From positions 1,982,738 to 2,046,737 of the forward strand of contig NZ_UFUW01000001.1 in NCBI RefSeq assembly GCF_900460955.1: a stretch of 64,000 bases of DNA. The letters run 5' to 3'. Of the stretch, positions 7,040 through 17,025 are shown in pieces. The stretch is from Cardiobacterium valvarum. Its GTDB lineage: Bacteria; Pseudomonadota; Gammaproteobacteria; Cardiobacteriales; Cardiobacteriaceae. The first letter of the stretch is position 1; each line of letters starts with the position of its first letter. Position numbers and translations under genes: made by a program. The notes under the pieces are model-generated. The model made no database searches. It had not been told where the DNA came from and worked only from the letters and a program-made list of their open reading frames with translations.

Positions 7040-8056
7040 TTACTCCCATCCAGAGCCATCCGCTTTCGGGACGAGGATGCCCTCGACCAGACAACAGGCG
7101 TCGTAATCTTCAATGACGTAGCATTCATTCATGCTGCGGTATTCCTCAATCCGGTCTTTTTTCGGGTTGTCGAGGTAATACAGGCGGGTCGAACCGGCTT
7201 GCGTATAGACGGAAAGGTTGGACAACGGCGTAATCATGAAGGCGTCGTCCGGGAAGAATGGCACCGCGATGGTTTTCAGCCCGCCGAACAATTGGCTGAC
7301 CATCAAACTTTCCAGCGCGCGGCGTTCGGTCGGTTTGTCGCTGTCGCCAATCAAATGCAGGTATTTGTCGGTCAGCAGTTTGCGCCCGGCAATGACAACC
7401 AGCTCGCCGTCGTGATACCACGGCTCAATCAGTTCGTGCGCGGCGTCATAGACGGCGGCATCAATGTTTTTGTAGTCATGGCCGGTAATGTTGCCGATTT
7501 TTTTGCCATTCATTACCGCGCTTGCTTTGTGTGCGCGTAATTGTTGCAACCAACCGATATTGACATCTTGCAGTTTCGGGTTGGTGGTGCGATTAGTATC
7601 GGCAGCAACGGATGTGCCGTTAAAACCAATCATCAAACGGTCGCGCGCAATCTGTTTGCTGGTCGCCAAGCGCAGCAATGACTGAAATTCGGGACGGTGG
7701 CGCCAACTGTCGAGGGTGTTGTAGCGAATATGCGTATCGAAGTTGGTTTGCTCGCAACGGTATTTGTCATTGGACAATGTTTTGACGTCGCGTGTTTGTC
7801 GTTCAGCATTACCGCTGGTATCGGTACGCCCGGCGATGGTGCTATTGACGCCAATGAAGACTTTTTCGCCTTCTTGTTGGTCAACGGTAATGTGGTTAAT
7901 CAGCGACAGGAATGGGCTGGATTGCTGAATTTTTTCCAGCAATTTTTGTTCAACGGATGGTTCGACGTTGAATTTCTGTGTGGCATCGGCAACATGGTTT
8001 AATTCTGCGATGCGGTCCAGGAATTTGTTGAAATGTTCGCGGGTTTGCTTGTGCAT
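7040..8056 (-). CDS. P2 gpN-like major capsid protein
   Basis: 338-aa major capsid precursor (P2 gpN is 357 aa). Family hallmarks are the N-terminal MHKQTREHFNKFLDRIAEL, FNVEPSVEQKLLEKIQQSS, the FLSLINHITVDQQEGEKV segment and QIARDRLMIGFNGTS. In P2 the N-terminal about 31 residues are cleaved by gpO during maturation; here a comparable N-terminal helical arm is present. It is the most conserved structural gene of the cluster. It lies 9 bp downstream of gene O. Confidence 0.95.
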   Translation of the reverse strand: MHKQTREHFNKFLDRIAELNHVADATQKFNVEPSVEQKLLEKIQQSSPFLSLINHITVDQQEGEKVFIGVNSTIAGRTDTSGNAERQTRDVKTLSNDKYRCEQTNFDTHIRYNTLDSWRHRPEFQSLLRLATSKQIARDRLMIGFNGTSVAADTNRTTNPKLQDVNIGWLQQLRAHKASAVMNGKKIGNITGHDYKNIDAAVYDAAHELIEPWYHDGELVVIAGRKLLTDKYLHLIGDSDKPTERRALESLMVSQLFGGLKTIAVPFFPDDAFMITPLSNLSVYTQAGSTRLYYLDNPKKDRIEEYRSMNECYVIEDYDACCLVEGILVPKADGSGWE

Positions 8057-8065
8057 TGGTAGTCC

Positions 8066-8845
8066 TTAGCAATCGGTTTGGATGTCGGTCATGCCATTGG
8101 CAATGGGACGCGGGGCAGCAAATAATTGCGCCGGTTCGGGCGGATTGGCCGGGGTTGTATCCATTGCCTGTTTTAATTCGTCGAATTGTTTTTGCAGCCC
8201 GGCAAATTGGCTTTGCAGCGCATCAATCTCGCCCTGCAATATTTGTTTGCCCGCGCTGTATTCATTGGCGACGGTGGTAATGGCTTCTTCAATTCCGGCG
8301 AACCGTTTGCCGTTGTCTTTCTCCGCGTCTTCCTGTTTGGAAAATATCGCCCTGATTTTGTCCATGATGCTGGGCGACGGTTTTTCCTCGTCGCTCAAAT
8401 CGGCCTGAACATAATCGGAAAACAAATGTTCCGGCTCTTTTTGGATGGCGCTGAAGGAAAGGCGGCTGGTGCCGGTGCTGGCCGGACTGTCGGTTACAGC
8501 CAATCCGACAAGATATGCTTCGCCGGTATCGGCAAATCTCGGATTGATTTCAATCGAGGTGTAAACCTTTTGCCCCGCCTGATTGATTTTCACCAGTTCG
8601 GGGGTCGGGTTAATCGCGGCGAGCAGGACGGTTTTGCCGTCCCTGTTTTTTTCGGTTTTGAGGGCGGTAACGTCGCCCAATGCCGGGAAAGCGCTGTCGG
8701 CATACAGGCCACGGATATGCTCCAGCCAAATGCGCGCGCCGTATTTGGCGGGGTCGTAATTCTTCGCCATTTGTTCGAGCTGTTCGCCGTTGATGTGGCG
8801 GCCGTCAATGGTTGCGCCTTCGGTGGCGACAATGTGGTATTTCAC
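8066..8845 (-). CDS. P2 gpO-like capsid scaffold and maturation protease
   Basis: 259-aa scaffold/protease (P2 gpO is 284 aa). The N-terminal domain holds candidate catalytic residues Asp14 (ATIDGRHI) and His43 (IWLEHIRG), 29 apart as I recall for P2 Asp19/His48, and Ser97 (VYTSIEI) as the likely nucleophile. The C-terminal part (about 180-235) is a helical scaffold with a heptad-like AGLQKQFDELKQAM. The start is GTG at 8845, with GGAG 5 nt upstream. It is the first gene of the leftward late operon and follows dyad copy 2 by 69 bp. Confidence 0.92.
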   Translation of the reverse strand: MKYHIVATEGATIDGRHINGEQLEQMAKNYDPAKYGARIWLEHIRGLYADSAFPALGDVTALKTEKNRDGKTVLLAAINPTPELVKINQAGQKVYTSIEINPRFADTGEAYLVGLAVTDSPASTGTSRLSFSAIQKEPEHLFSDYVQADLSDEEKPSPSIMDKIRAIFSKQEDAEKDNGKRFAGIEEAITTVANEYSAGKQILQGEIDALQSQFAGLQKQFDELKQAMDTTPANPPEPAQLFAAPRPIANGMTDIQTDC

Positions 8846-8914
8846 TTTTTCTCCGGGTCAGGTGATTCGGTGGCACGATTGTTGTCGCCTTTGCTCCTGC
8901 ACTCAATCGGCGCG

Positions 8915-8939
8915 TTTCCACAATGCGGGATTGTGGAAA
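8915..8939. promoter_or_regulatory. Prophage dyad copy 2 between divergent genes O and P
   Basis: Perfect 10-bp arms (TTTCCACAAT / ATTGTGGAAA) with a 5-nt GCGGG spacer. It lies between gpO (minus, GTG at 8845) and gpP (plus, ATG at 8984). On each side a -10-like hexamer lies at the same offset: AACAAT at 8883-8878 on the minus strand, CATCAT at 8971-8976 on the plus strand; both outer ends are 37 nt from the dyad edge. This places the dyad centre near -57, similar to the roughly -55 position of Ogr sites in P2 late promoters. Confidence 0.65.
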
Positions 8940-8983
8940 TAATGCTCTTTTGCCCGCGTGCGCGCCTGTCCATCATGCGCGGC

Positions 8984-10765
8984 ATGACTACTTTGCTTCA
9001 TCCTGATTTATCCCCTGAAAAAAATGCCCGCCTTTTATTCTGGCGGGGTTTTACTTGTGCGGAAATCGCCCGTCTAATGGGTATCCCCGATACCACCGTG
9101 CGCTCGTGGAAAACCCGCGAAGGGTGGGACAGGGCGCCCATCGCTCGCCGTATTGAGGAGCAAATCGACGTGCGCCTCGCCGTCCTCGTCGCCAAAGATG
9201 ACAAATCCGACAAGGACTACAACGAAATGGACAAACTCGCCAAAATCCTCGAACGGACGGCACGGATTGGTCGTTATCAGGACGGCGGCAATGAGGCAGA
9301 CCTGAATCCCAATGTGCGCAACCGCAATGAGGGGAAACGGCGAAAGGCGAAGGAGCGTGGCAATTCTGGCAAGATTGATGCCGATATGGTTGCTGAATTA
9401 AAGCGAGCGTTTCGGGAGCGGATGTATCCGCATCAAATGGCGTGGTACGAGCACTCGAAACAGTATGAGATGCGGCAATACGTCAAAAGCCGCCAAATTG
9501 GCGCAACGTATTATTTCGCGCAGGAAGCGTTATTGACCGCGCTGGAAACGGGCAAAAATCAAATTTTTATTTCTGCGTCCAAGAGTCAGGCGCATATTTT
9601 CCGCAGCAATATTATTGCATTTGTTGATGAGGTATTAGGGGTGCAGCTCAAGGGTGAGCATATCAAGTTATCGCCCAGCACCACCCTGTATTTTCTCGGT
9701 ACCAACTCCAATACAGCGCAATCGTATTCCGGCGATTTGTACATTGACGAATATTTCTGGATTCCACAATTCAAGAAAATCCAACACGTCGCTTCCGGGA
9801 TGACGGTTCATGATGACCGCCGTATTACTTATTTTTCTACACCCTCGACCGTTACTCATGAGGCCTATCCGTTATGGACGGGAGCAGAATTCAACAAAGG
9901 CCGCCCCAAAGCCGAACACATTGATTTGGACGTGTCGCATAAGACACTCAAGGATGGGCGGTTATGCGAGGATGGCTATTTCCGCCAAGTAATTACCATT
10001 GAGGACGCCATTAACAGCGGCTTCGATCGGGTAACGATGGAAAAACTGCGGATTAAATTCCCGCCGGGGCAGTTTGAAAACTTGCTCATGTGCCAATTCG
10101 TCAATGACACGGACAGTATTTTCAAAATGGCGGAATTGCAGCGCTGCATGGTTGATGCGTGGACGCTGTGGAAGGACTACACCCCGCTCGCCGCGCGCCC
10201 GCTCGATGACGCGCCGGTGTGGATTGGTTACGACCCCAGCCGCTCGCAGGATGATGCCTCTTTGGTGGTTATCGCACCGCCACGGGTTGAGGGCGGGGTT
10301 TTCCGCATTGTGGATAAGCAGAGTTTCAACGGTCTGGATTTTGACGGGCAAGCGCAAAAGATTCGCGAATTTTGCAGCATTTATAACGTGGCCAATATTG
10401 CTATTGATGCCACCGGTATTGGGCAGGCAGTTTATGACTTGGTGCGCCAGTTTTATCCGCGCGCCAAGAAAATCATTTACACCGTTGAGGCCAAAAACGA
10501 AATGGTGCTGAAAGCGAAGCAGCTCATCCACCACGGTCGTCTGCAATGGGACGCGGGGTGGACAGATATTGCCCATGCCTTTTTGACCATCCACCAAGCG
10601 CAGACAGGCAGCGGGCGGCAGGTTACTTACAAGGCAAGCCGCACCGCGACCACCGGTCATGCGGATTTGGCATGGGCAACGATGCACGCGCTTATCAATG
10701 ACCCGCTCGGCGAGATTGCGACGGCGGGTTTTTCCGGCAAACGTGGTTTTGCCCGTATTTTTTAA
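8984..10765 (+). CDS. P2 gpP-like terminase large subunit
   Basis: 593-aa packaging ATPase/nuclease (P2 gpP is 590 aa). An N-terminal HTH (GFTCAEIARLMGIPDTTVRS) precedes the ATPase domain with SRQIGATYYFAQEAL as adenine or Walker A region and DLYIDEYFW as Walker B. The nuclease domain follows with acidic residues in WIGYDPSRSQDD and IAIDATGIGQAV. The start is ATG 8984 (MTTLLHPDLSPEK) or ATG 8975; neither has a Shine-Dalgarno, and a -10-like CATCAT ends 8 nt before 8984, so the message may be leaderless. The long open frame upstream is antisense shadow of gpO. Confidence 0.95.
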   Translation: MTTLLHPDLSPEKNARLLFWRGFTCAEIARLMGIPDTTVRSWKTREGWDRAPIARRIEEQIDVRLAVLVAKDDKSDKDYNEMDKLAKILERTARIGRYQDGGNEADLNPNVRNRNEGKRRKAKERGNSGKIDADMVAELKRAFRERMYPHQMAWYEHSKQYEMRQYVKSRQIGATYYFAQEALLTALETGKNQIFISASKSQAHIFRSNIIAFVDEVLGVQLKGEHIKLSPSTTLYFLGTNSNTAQSYSGDLYIDEYFWIPQFKKIQHVASGMTVHDDRRITYFSTPSTVTHEAYPLWTGAEFNKGRPKAEHIDLDVSHKTLKDGRLCEDGYFRQVITIEDAINSGFDRVTMEKLRIKFPPGQFENLLMCQFVNDTDSIFKMAELQRCMVDAWTLWKDYTPLAARPLDDAPVWIGYDPSRSQDDASLVVIAPPRVEGGVFRIVDKQSFNGLDFDGQAQKIREFCSIYNVANIAIDATGIGQAVYDLVRQFYPRAKKIIYTVEAKNEMVLKAKQLIHHGRLQWDAGWTDIAHAFLTIHQAQTGSGRQVTYKASRTATTGHADLAWATMHALINDPLGEIATAGFSGKRGFARIF

Positions 10766-10780
10766 TTTTCGGAGTATTTG

Positions 10781-11821
10781 ATGTTCAAAGGTAAAAAAAT
10801 AGCCGCGTCTACGGATAAGCAGCGGATGTTTTCGTTTCAATGGGCGGGCGAGGAAATCGAAGTAACCGGCGCGATGCTGTTACAGTATCTTGAATGTGCC
10901 TTTAATGGTGAATATTACGAATTGCCGTATTCTATAGATGCGCACGCCAAATATTATTATTCACTGCTCTATATCCGCAGCGCCTTGCAGGCAAAGGCCA
11001 ACATCCTCACCAGTTGCTACCAGCCACACGAATTATTGCCACGACAGGAATTTTCAAAACTCATCATGGATTATTTGTGGTTTGGCAATGCCTATCTTGA
11101 GCGCTCGTATGCGCGCAGCGGCAAATTATTGGCTTTGCGCCATTCCCCGGCAAAGTTTACTCGCCGCAGCCGCGATAACCGTTACCGATTTATCATCCGC
11201 GACCTTAATTTTTTCAGCGGCTACGCCATTCACGATTTCCCCAAAGGCTCAATTTTTCATTTATTCGAGCCGGATGTGAATCAGGAAATTTACGGTGTGC
11301 CGGAATGGTTGCCCGCCATCCAGTCGGCATTACTCAATGAGGCTGCAACCAAATTCCGTCTGCGCTATTACCGCAATGGCTCGCACGCAGGCTATATCAT
11401 GTATTTGACAGATGCAAATATCAATGAGGCGGATATTGACACCTTGCAGGAGCAATTGAAATTGTCGAAAGGACCGGGGAATTTCCGCAATTTGCTGTTG
11501 TACGCGCCCAATGGCAAACCGGACGGCATCAAGTTGCTGCCGATTTCCGAAGTTGCCGCCAAAGACGAATTTTTCAACATCAAGGCGGTGTCGCGCGACG
11601 ACCAACTCGCCGCCTGCCGTGTGCCACCGAACCTGATTGGCATCGTACCGACCAACAGTAGTGGGTTCGGCAGCATTTCAGACGCGGCAAAGGTGTTTGC
11701 CCGCAATGAGGTCAGGCCATTACAGGACCGGTTTTTGCAAATCAACGATTGGCTCGGCGAGGCGGTCATCGCCTTCGAGGCCTATGAGATCGGGGCGCTC
11801 GACCCAACCGAACCATCATGA
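10781..11821 (+). CDS. P2 gpQ-like portal protein
   Basis: 346-aa portal vertex protein (P2 gpQ is 344 aa), the ring through which DNA enters and leaves the capsid. Typical features: FSFGxxE-like FSFQWAGEEIEVT near the start, LPYSIDAHAKYYYSLLYIRSAL (residues about 45-66), DYLWFGNAYLER, IHDFPKGSIFHLFEPDVNQEIYGVPEW (about 150-176) and PNLIGIVPTNSSGFGS. GGAG lies 7 nt before the ATG. It is the last gene read rightward and ends 35 bp before a strong bidirectional terminator. Confidence 0.95.
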   Translation: MFKGKKIAASTDKQRMFSFQWAGEEIEVTGAMLLQYLECAFNGEYYELPYSIDAHAKYYYSLLYIRSALQAKANILTSCYQPHELLPRQEFSKLIMDYLWFGNAYLERSYARSGKLLALRHSPAKFTRRSRDNRYRFIIRDLNFFSGYAIHDFPKGSIFHLFEPDVNQEIYGVPEWLPAIQSALLNEAATKFRLRYYRNGSHAGYIMYLTDANINEADIDTLQEQLKLSKGPGNFRNLLLYAPNGKPDGIKLLPISEVAAKDEFFNIKAVSRDDQLAACRVPPNLIGIVPTNSSGFGSISDAAKVFARNEVRPLQDRFLQINDWLGEAVIAFEAYEIGALDPTEPS

Positions 11822-11855
11822 TTTGCGTCGCCTCAAATGAGGACGAAAAACAGGA

Positions 11856-11887
11856 AACGCCGGGGATGCCCGGCGTTGTTTTTGTTC
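11856..11887. terminator. Bidirectional rho-independent terminator after gpQ
   Basis: Stem AACGCCGGG / CCCGGCGTT (11856-11864 with 11869-11877), loop GATG, followed by GTTTTTGTTC on the plus strand and by TCCTGTTTTT on the minus strand. It would stop both the P-Q transcript and any minus-strand transcript from the region to the right. Confidence 0.85.
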
Positions 11888-12135
11888 AGAATTTGTAAAC
11901 GAGGTTGTCCTCGTATCGCGCCGTCTGGTTGAGAGTGGTCTTGACGCTGATGGTCTGGTATCCGGCGAGGTGTTCCACCACTGCGGCGTCGCCGTCTTCT
12001 CTTTGGTTGCCGCCCCGCGTGCGCCTTTGCCGTATTAGACGGCAGCAAAACAGCCCAGCGCACTGGGGGCGACAGGCCTGTCACTTTACGCCGCTCCGCG
12101 CGTGTAGTCAGTATGTTCGTTTCCACATTCCGCAT
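11886..12135 (-). pseudogene. Possible small prophage gene, apparently frameshifted
   Basis: The minus strand carries a frame starting with ATG at 12135 (MRNVETNILTTRAERRKVTG) that becomes arginine-rich low-quality sequence after about 45 codons. At that point a second frame begins to look protein-like (EDGDAAVVEHLAGYQ, then a stop at 11886, just before the terminator). A one-base shift near 12000 would join them into one protein of about 82 residues. I do not recognise it. The start lies inside dyad copy 3. Confidence 0.35.
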
Positions 12136-12144
12136 TTGTGGGGA
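12120..12144. promoter_or_regulatory. Prophage dyad copy 3 (diverged)
   Basis: Same 25-bp frame as copies 1 and 2, but with shorter perfect arms (CCACA / TGTGG) and two changes in the right outer part. Its reverse complement matches the asymmetric GCGGA core of copy 1. On the minus strand a TAAAGT hexamer ends 37 nt from the dyad edge, at 12088-12083, the same offset as in the other copies. It could drive the short minus-strand unit ending at the 11856 terminator. Confidence 0.45.
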
Positions 12145-12283
12145 TCTTTTGCGCTCTTATTTTTCGTCCGGTCGCAGGTGCATTCCCGCGCGCGCAAAAA
12201 TAAGCCATCCATAAAATTTGATTATCATTTAGGTTAGATTTCTCATCTAAAAAACCGCATCACACCTACCGGCGACCACCATC

Positions 12284-12580
12284 ATGAGCAGCACCTACAC
12301 CCGCCGCTGCGCGCTCAACTCCGCCCCTCGCCCGCCGCCTCTTCGTGGGGGGTATCACATTTTTGCGATTTCCCGGTCAGCCGCCGCCCGTAGCGGGGGC
12401 GTGCGGCGAACAAACACACCGAAAAGCGACGCGCATCGCAGTAGCAACGATGCGACGAAAATGAGCCGATATGGCTCTTTTTTTTTTGGATTTTTCTCCA
12501 ACGAAGCAGGGGGGTTGCGGGAAAAGTGTAATATCCGTAAAGCCCCATTTTATGAGGGGTTATCCTTTTGTTATCAATGA
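12284..12580 (+). CDS. Hypothetical small prophage-edge protein (doubtful)
   Basis: 98-codon frame, ATG at 12284 (MSSTYTRRCALNSAPRPPP), with the central phrase SAAARSGGVRRTNTP, then a short aromatic segment. No clear Shine-Dalgarno is present. Phage regions often hold short proteins of this basic, GGVRRTN-containing style, but I cannot name the family. Its 3' end runs into the iterated-motif cluster starting at 12509, which argues against a real C-terminus. Confidence 0.3.
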   Translation: MSSTYTRRCALNSAPRPPPLRGGYHIFAISRSAAARSGGVRRTNTPKSDAHRSSNDATKMSRYGSFFFGFFSNEAGGLREKCNIRKAPFYEGLSFCYQ

Positions 12581-12805
12581 ATATTTGAGATTACAAAAAA
12601 GTGTAATTTTTTGTAATCAAAAGTGTAATCTGACGTAAGTAATTGTTTTTAATAGACGCTCAAATTACAAAAAAAAGTGTAATCTGCTTACACTTTAATT
12701 ACGCTTTTTTTACACTTTGACGTTCTGGGATTTCCTTTTGTTTTTATATGGTTGCAAGCGATTTTTCGACTTTTTACAGTTATTACACTTTTCCCGACAC
12801 CCCCC
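12509..12805. repeat. Symmetric cluster of seven AAAGTGTAA motifs with 24-bp inverted ends
   Basis: Four forward copies of AAAAGTGTAAT (12522-12532, 12597-12607, 12619-12629, 12673-12683) face three reverse copies (12688-12696, 12710-12718, 12782-12792). The outermost copies are embedded in 24-bp inverted arms at 12509-12532 and 12782-12805 (GGGGGGT..CGGGAAAAG type, two mismatches). The centre is AT-rich. No gene lies inside. The arrangement resembles iterons of an origin, a paired set of recombinase sites, or a packaging/cos region next to the portal gene; the sequence alone does not decide. Confidence 0.7.
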
Positions 12806-12941
12806 AAGACTTTTGGGAGTGCATTGCCATACGTGCGCGTGCGCGCGCGATACGTCGTATGATTAAGTGTAGTAATTTATGTAGTACCGTCTAGGATATA
12901 TAAATTCGTATCTAATGAGATTTATGGTGTTTTTTGATAAA

Positions 12942-12964
12942 TTCGATTCCGACCCCAGCCTCCA
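12942..12964 (+). other. attR-like site: 3' end of a tRNA-Cys gene
   Basis: The bases read as T-loop TTCGATT, T-stem 3' strand CCGAC, acceptor 3' strand CCCAGCC, discriminator T and CCA, that is the last 23 nt of a tRNA. The acceptor sequence and U73 fit bacterial tRNA-Cys genes with a GGCTGGG 5' end. The bases before it cannot pair as a T-stem and no tRNA body is present, so only the 3' end is duplicated. This is the usual signature of the distal attachment site of an element integrated in a tRNA gene. A terminator follows 13 bp later, as expected behind a tRNA. Confidence 0.7.
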
Positions 12965-12977
12965 CACCCACTTATCA

Positions 12978-12999
12978 GCCCCTATCAGGGGCTTTTTTT
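12978..12999 (+). terminator. Terminator behind the tRNA-Cys fragment
   Basis: Stem GCCCC / GGGGC (12978-12982 with 12988-12992), loop TATCA, then seven T. It probably belonged to the intact tRNA-Cys transcript before integration. Confidence 0.8.
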
Positions 13000-13402
13000 A
13001 TCTGTAAAAACCGGTACTTATCAAAATATTTCCCCTCACGGACCATCAGGGAATACCCTCAAGCGCAGATAATACTAATCCCAGAAATTAAGGTAAGAAA
13101 GCGGTGTACTGCTTGGTTACCGCGACAACTGCCTTGAACGCGAAGGTACGTACCTACCCCGCGTTATCACCGTTGCTGTGCAAGACCAACTACGCCGTAT
13201 CACATTACCTGCCTTGCCTGTTCCAACCGTCGTATCGGATTACTGCTGCGACCTCGAACGCGAGCCAACGAGCAGCTTCATGGAGCAGCTACTCCCCCGT
13301 GCCTGCCATTCGGGCCCTGTTGCTCTTGCTGAGCTTTCTCAATCCATAGCAGAACGATCACTATGCACTGCATAAATCTGGGCTCCCTCTGTCCGGCGCA
13401 TG
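13000..13402. other. Gene-poor stretch between attachment site and ppc
   Basis: No complete gene with start signal. A plus-strand frame from 13097 to 13375 (93 codons after a TAA) has a protein-like composition, including GYRDNCLEREG near its start and MEQLLPRACHS later, but has only a late GTG/ATG as possible start. It may be the remnant of a gene cut by an integration or deletion event; I do not recognise it. Confidence 0.35.
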
Positions 13403-13429
13403 AAAAAGCAGGCTTGCGCCTGCTTTTTT
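13403..13429. terminator. Bidirectional terminator downstream of ppc
   Basis: Stem GCAGGC / GCCTGC (13408-13413 with 13418-13423), loop TTGC, flanked by A5 on the left and T6 on the right, so it can work on either strand. It lies 21 bp beyond the ppc stop codon. Confidence 0.85.
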
Positions 13430-13449
13430 CTTGGTGAGTGTGGAGTATT

Positions 13450-16221
<2,772 letters not shown>

Positions 16222-16371
16222 GATGATGTTTTCTCCTGTTGTTGGATTGATGTCGGGCCGTGATAGTAAACTTTTTTTATTTTTATCGTGCGGGTTTTTG
16301 CCTGTGCGCCGCCTGGCGGTGTCTTTGGTGCTATGGTGGCGCCATTATCAGTCCACAATGGAGGTGGACAT

Positions 16372-17018
16372 GAAGCTGTCCCACTATATTGACCACACCC
16401 TGCTCGCACCACAGGCAACAACGGCGCTGGCGGGTGCTGCGGTCAAGGTCTGCACGATCATCGGCTTCCCGCTGGGAGCAGACACATCCGCCGCAAAGGC
16501 TTTTGCGGCAGCAGATGCAGTGGAGAACGACGCCAATGAGCTGAACATGGTGATGAACATCGGGCTTGCAAAAGACGGTGACTGGGCGGCGGTACAGGCC
16601 GATATTGCCGCCGTGGTGCAGGCGGCTGCCGGGTGCCAAACGAAACGGAGCTGTCGCTGCTGACCGGAATGCCGGTGGACAGAGCAGACGACATCCGCAA
16701 CGCGGCAGCGGCACTGCGCGATACGGGGGTGGAGAACGTCATCGTCACCCTCGGCAAACGCGGTACCTTGTGGCTGGTCGCAGACAGTATGGGCAACACT
16801 TCCCGCCGGTCAACGTCACCGCCAAAGACACGACCGGCGCCGGCGATGCCTTTATCGGCTACTTCGCCACCGTGTACGTCAAAACCGGCGACGTGGCACG
16901 AGCCATTACCGCCGCTAACCACTACGCCACCGATTCCGTTACCCACCTCGGTACGCAGATGTCCTACGCCGACCGCGAGGCGTTTATTCGTTTTTATCCT
17001 GATTTCGCAGAAATGTAG
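16372..17018 (+). pseudogene. Fused relic of deoC and a ribokinase-like pfkB gene
   Basis: The 5' part (16372 to about 16635) reads as deoxyribose-phosphate aldolase: [15 protein letters not shown], then an abrupt jump to [14 protein letters not shown] and [14 protein letters not shown], stopping after about 90 codons. About 35-45 residues are missing between the first two segments, and the catalytic C-terminal half is absent. From 16633 in another frame comes the second half of a ribokinase ([26 protein letters not shown]). After a further frameshift near 16795 the DTTGAGDAF catalytic loop and C-terminus follow to 17018. Neither enzyme can be functional. The two genes often lie together in nucleoside/deoxyribose loci, so this is likely a decayed catabolic operon. 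Confidence 0.88.
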
Positions 17019-17025
17019 GGCGCTC

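Noticed and set aside
8186-8983. Extended N-terminus of the terminase large subunit frame
   Set aside because: The extra 266 residues are antisense to gpO; the protein from 8984 already has the P2 gpP length and N-terminal HTH.
13403-13429. AAAAAGCAGGC palindrome as an attachment site
   Set aside because: It has the form of an ordinary bidirectional terminator at the ppc 3' end and no copy at the prophage boundary.
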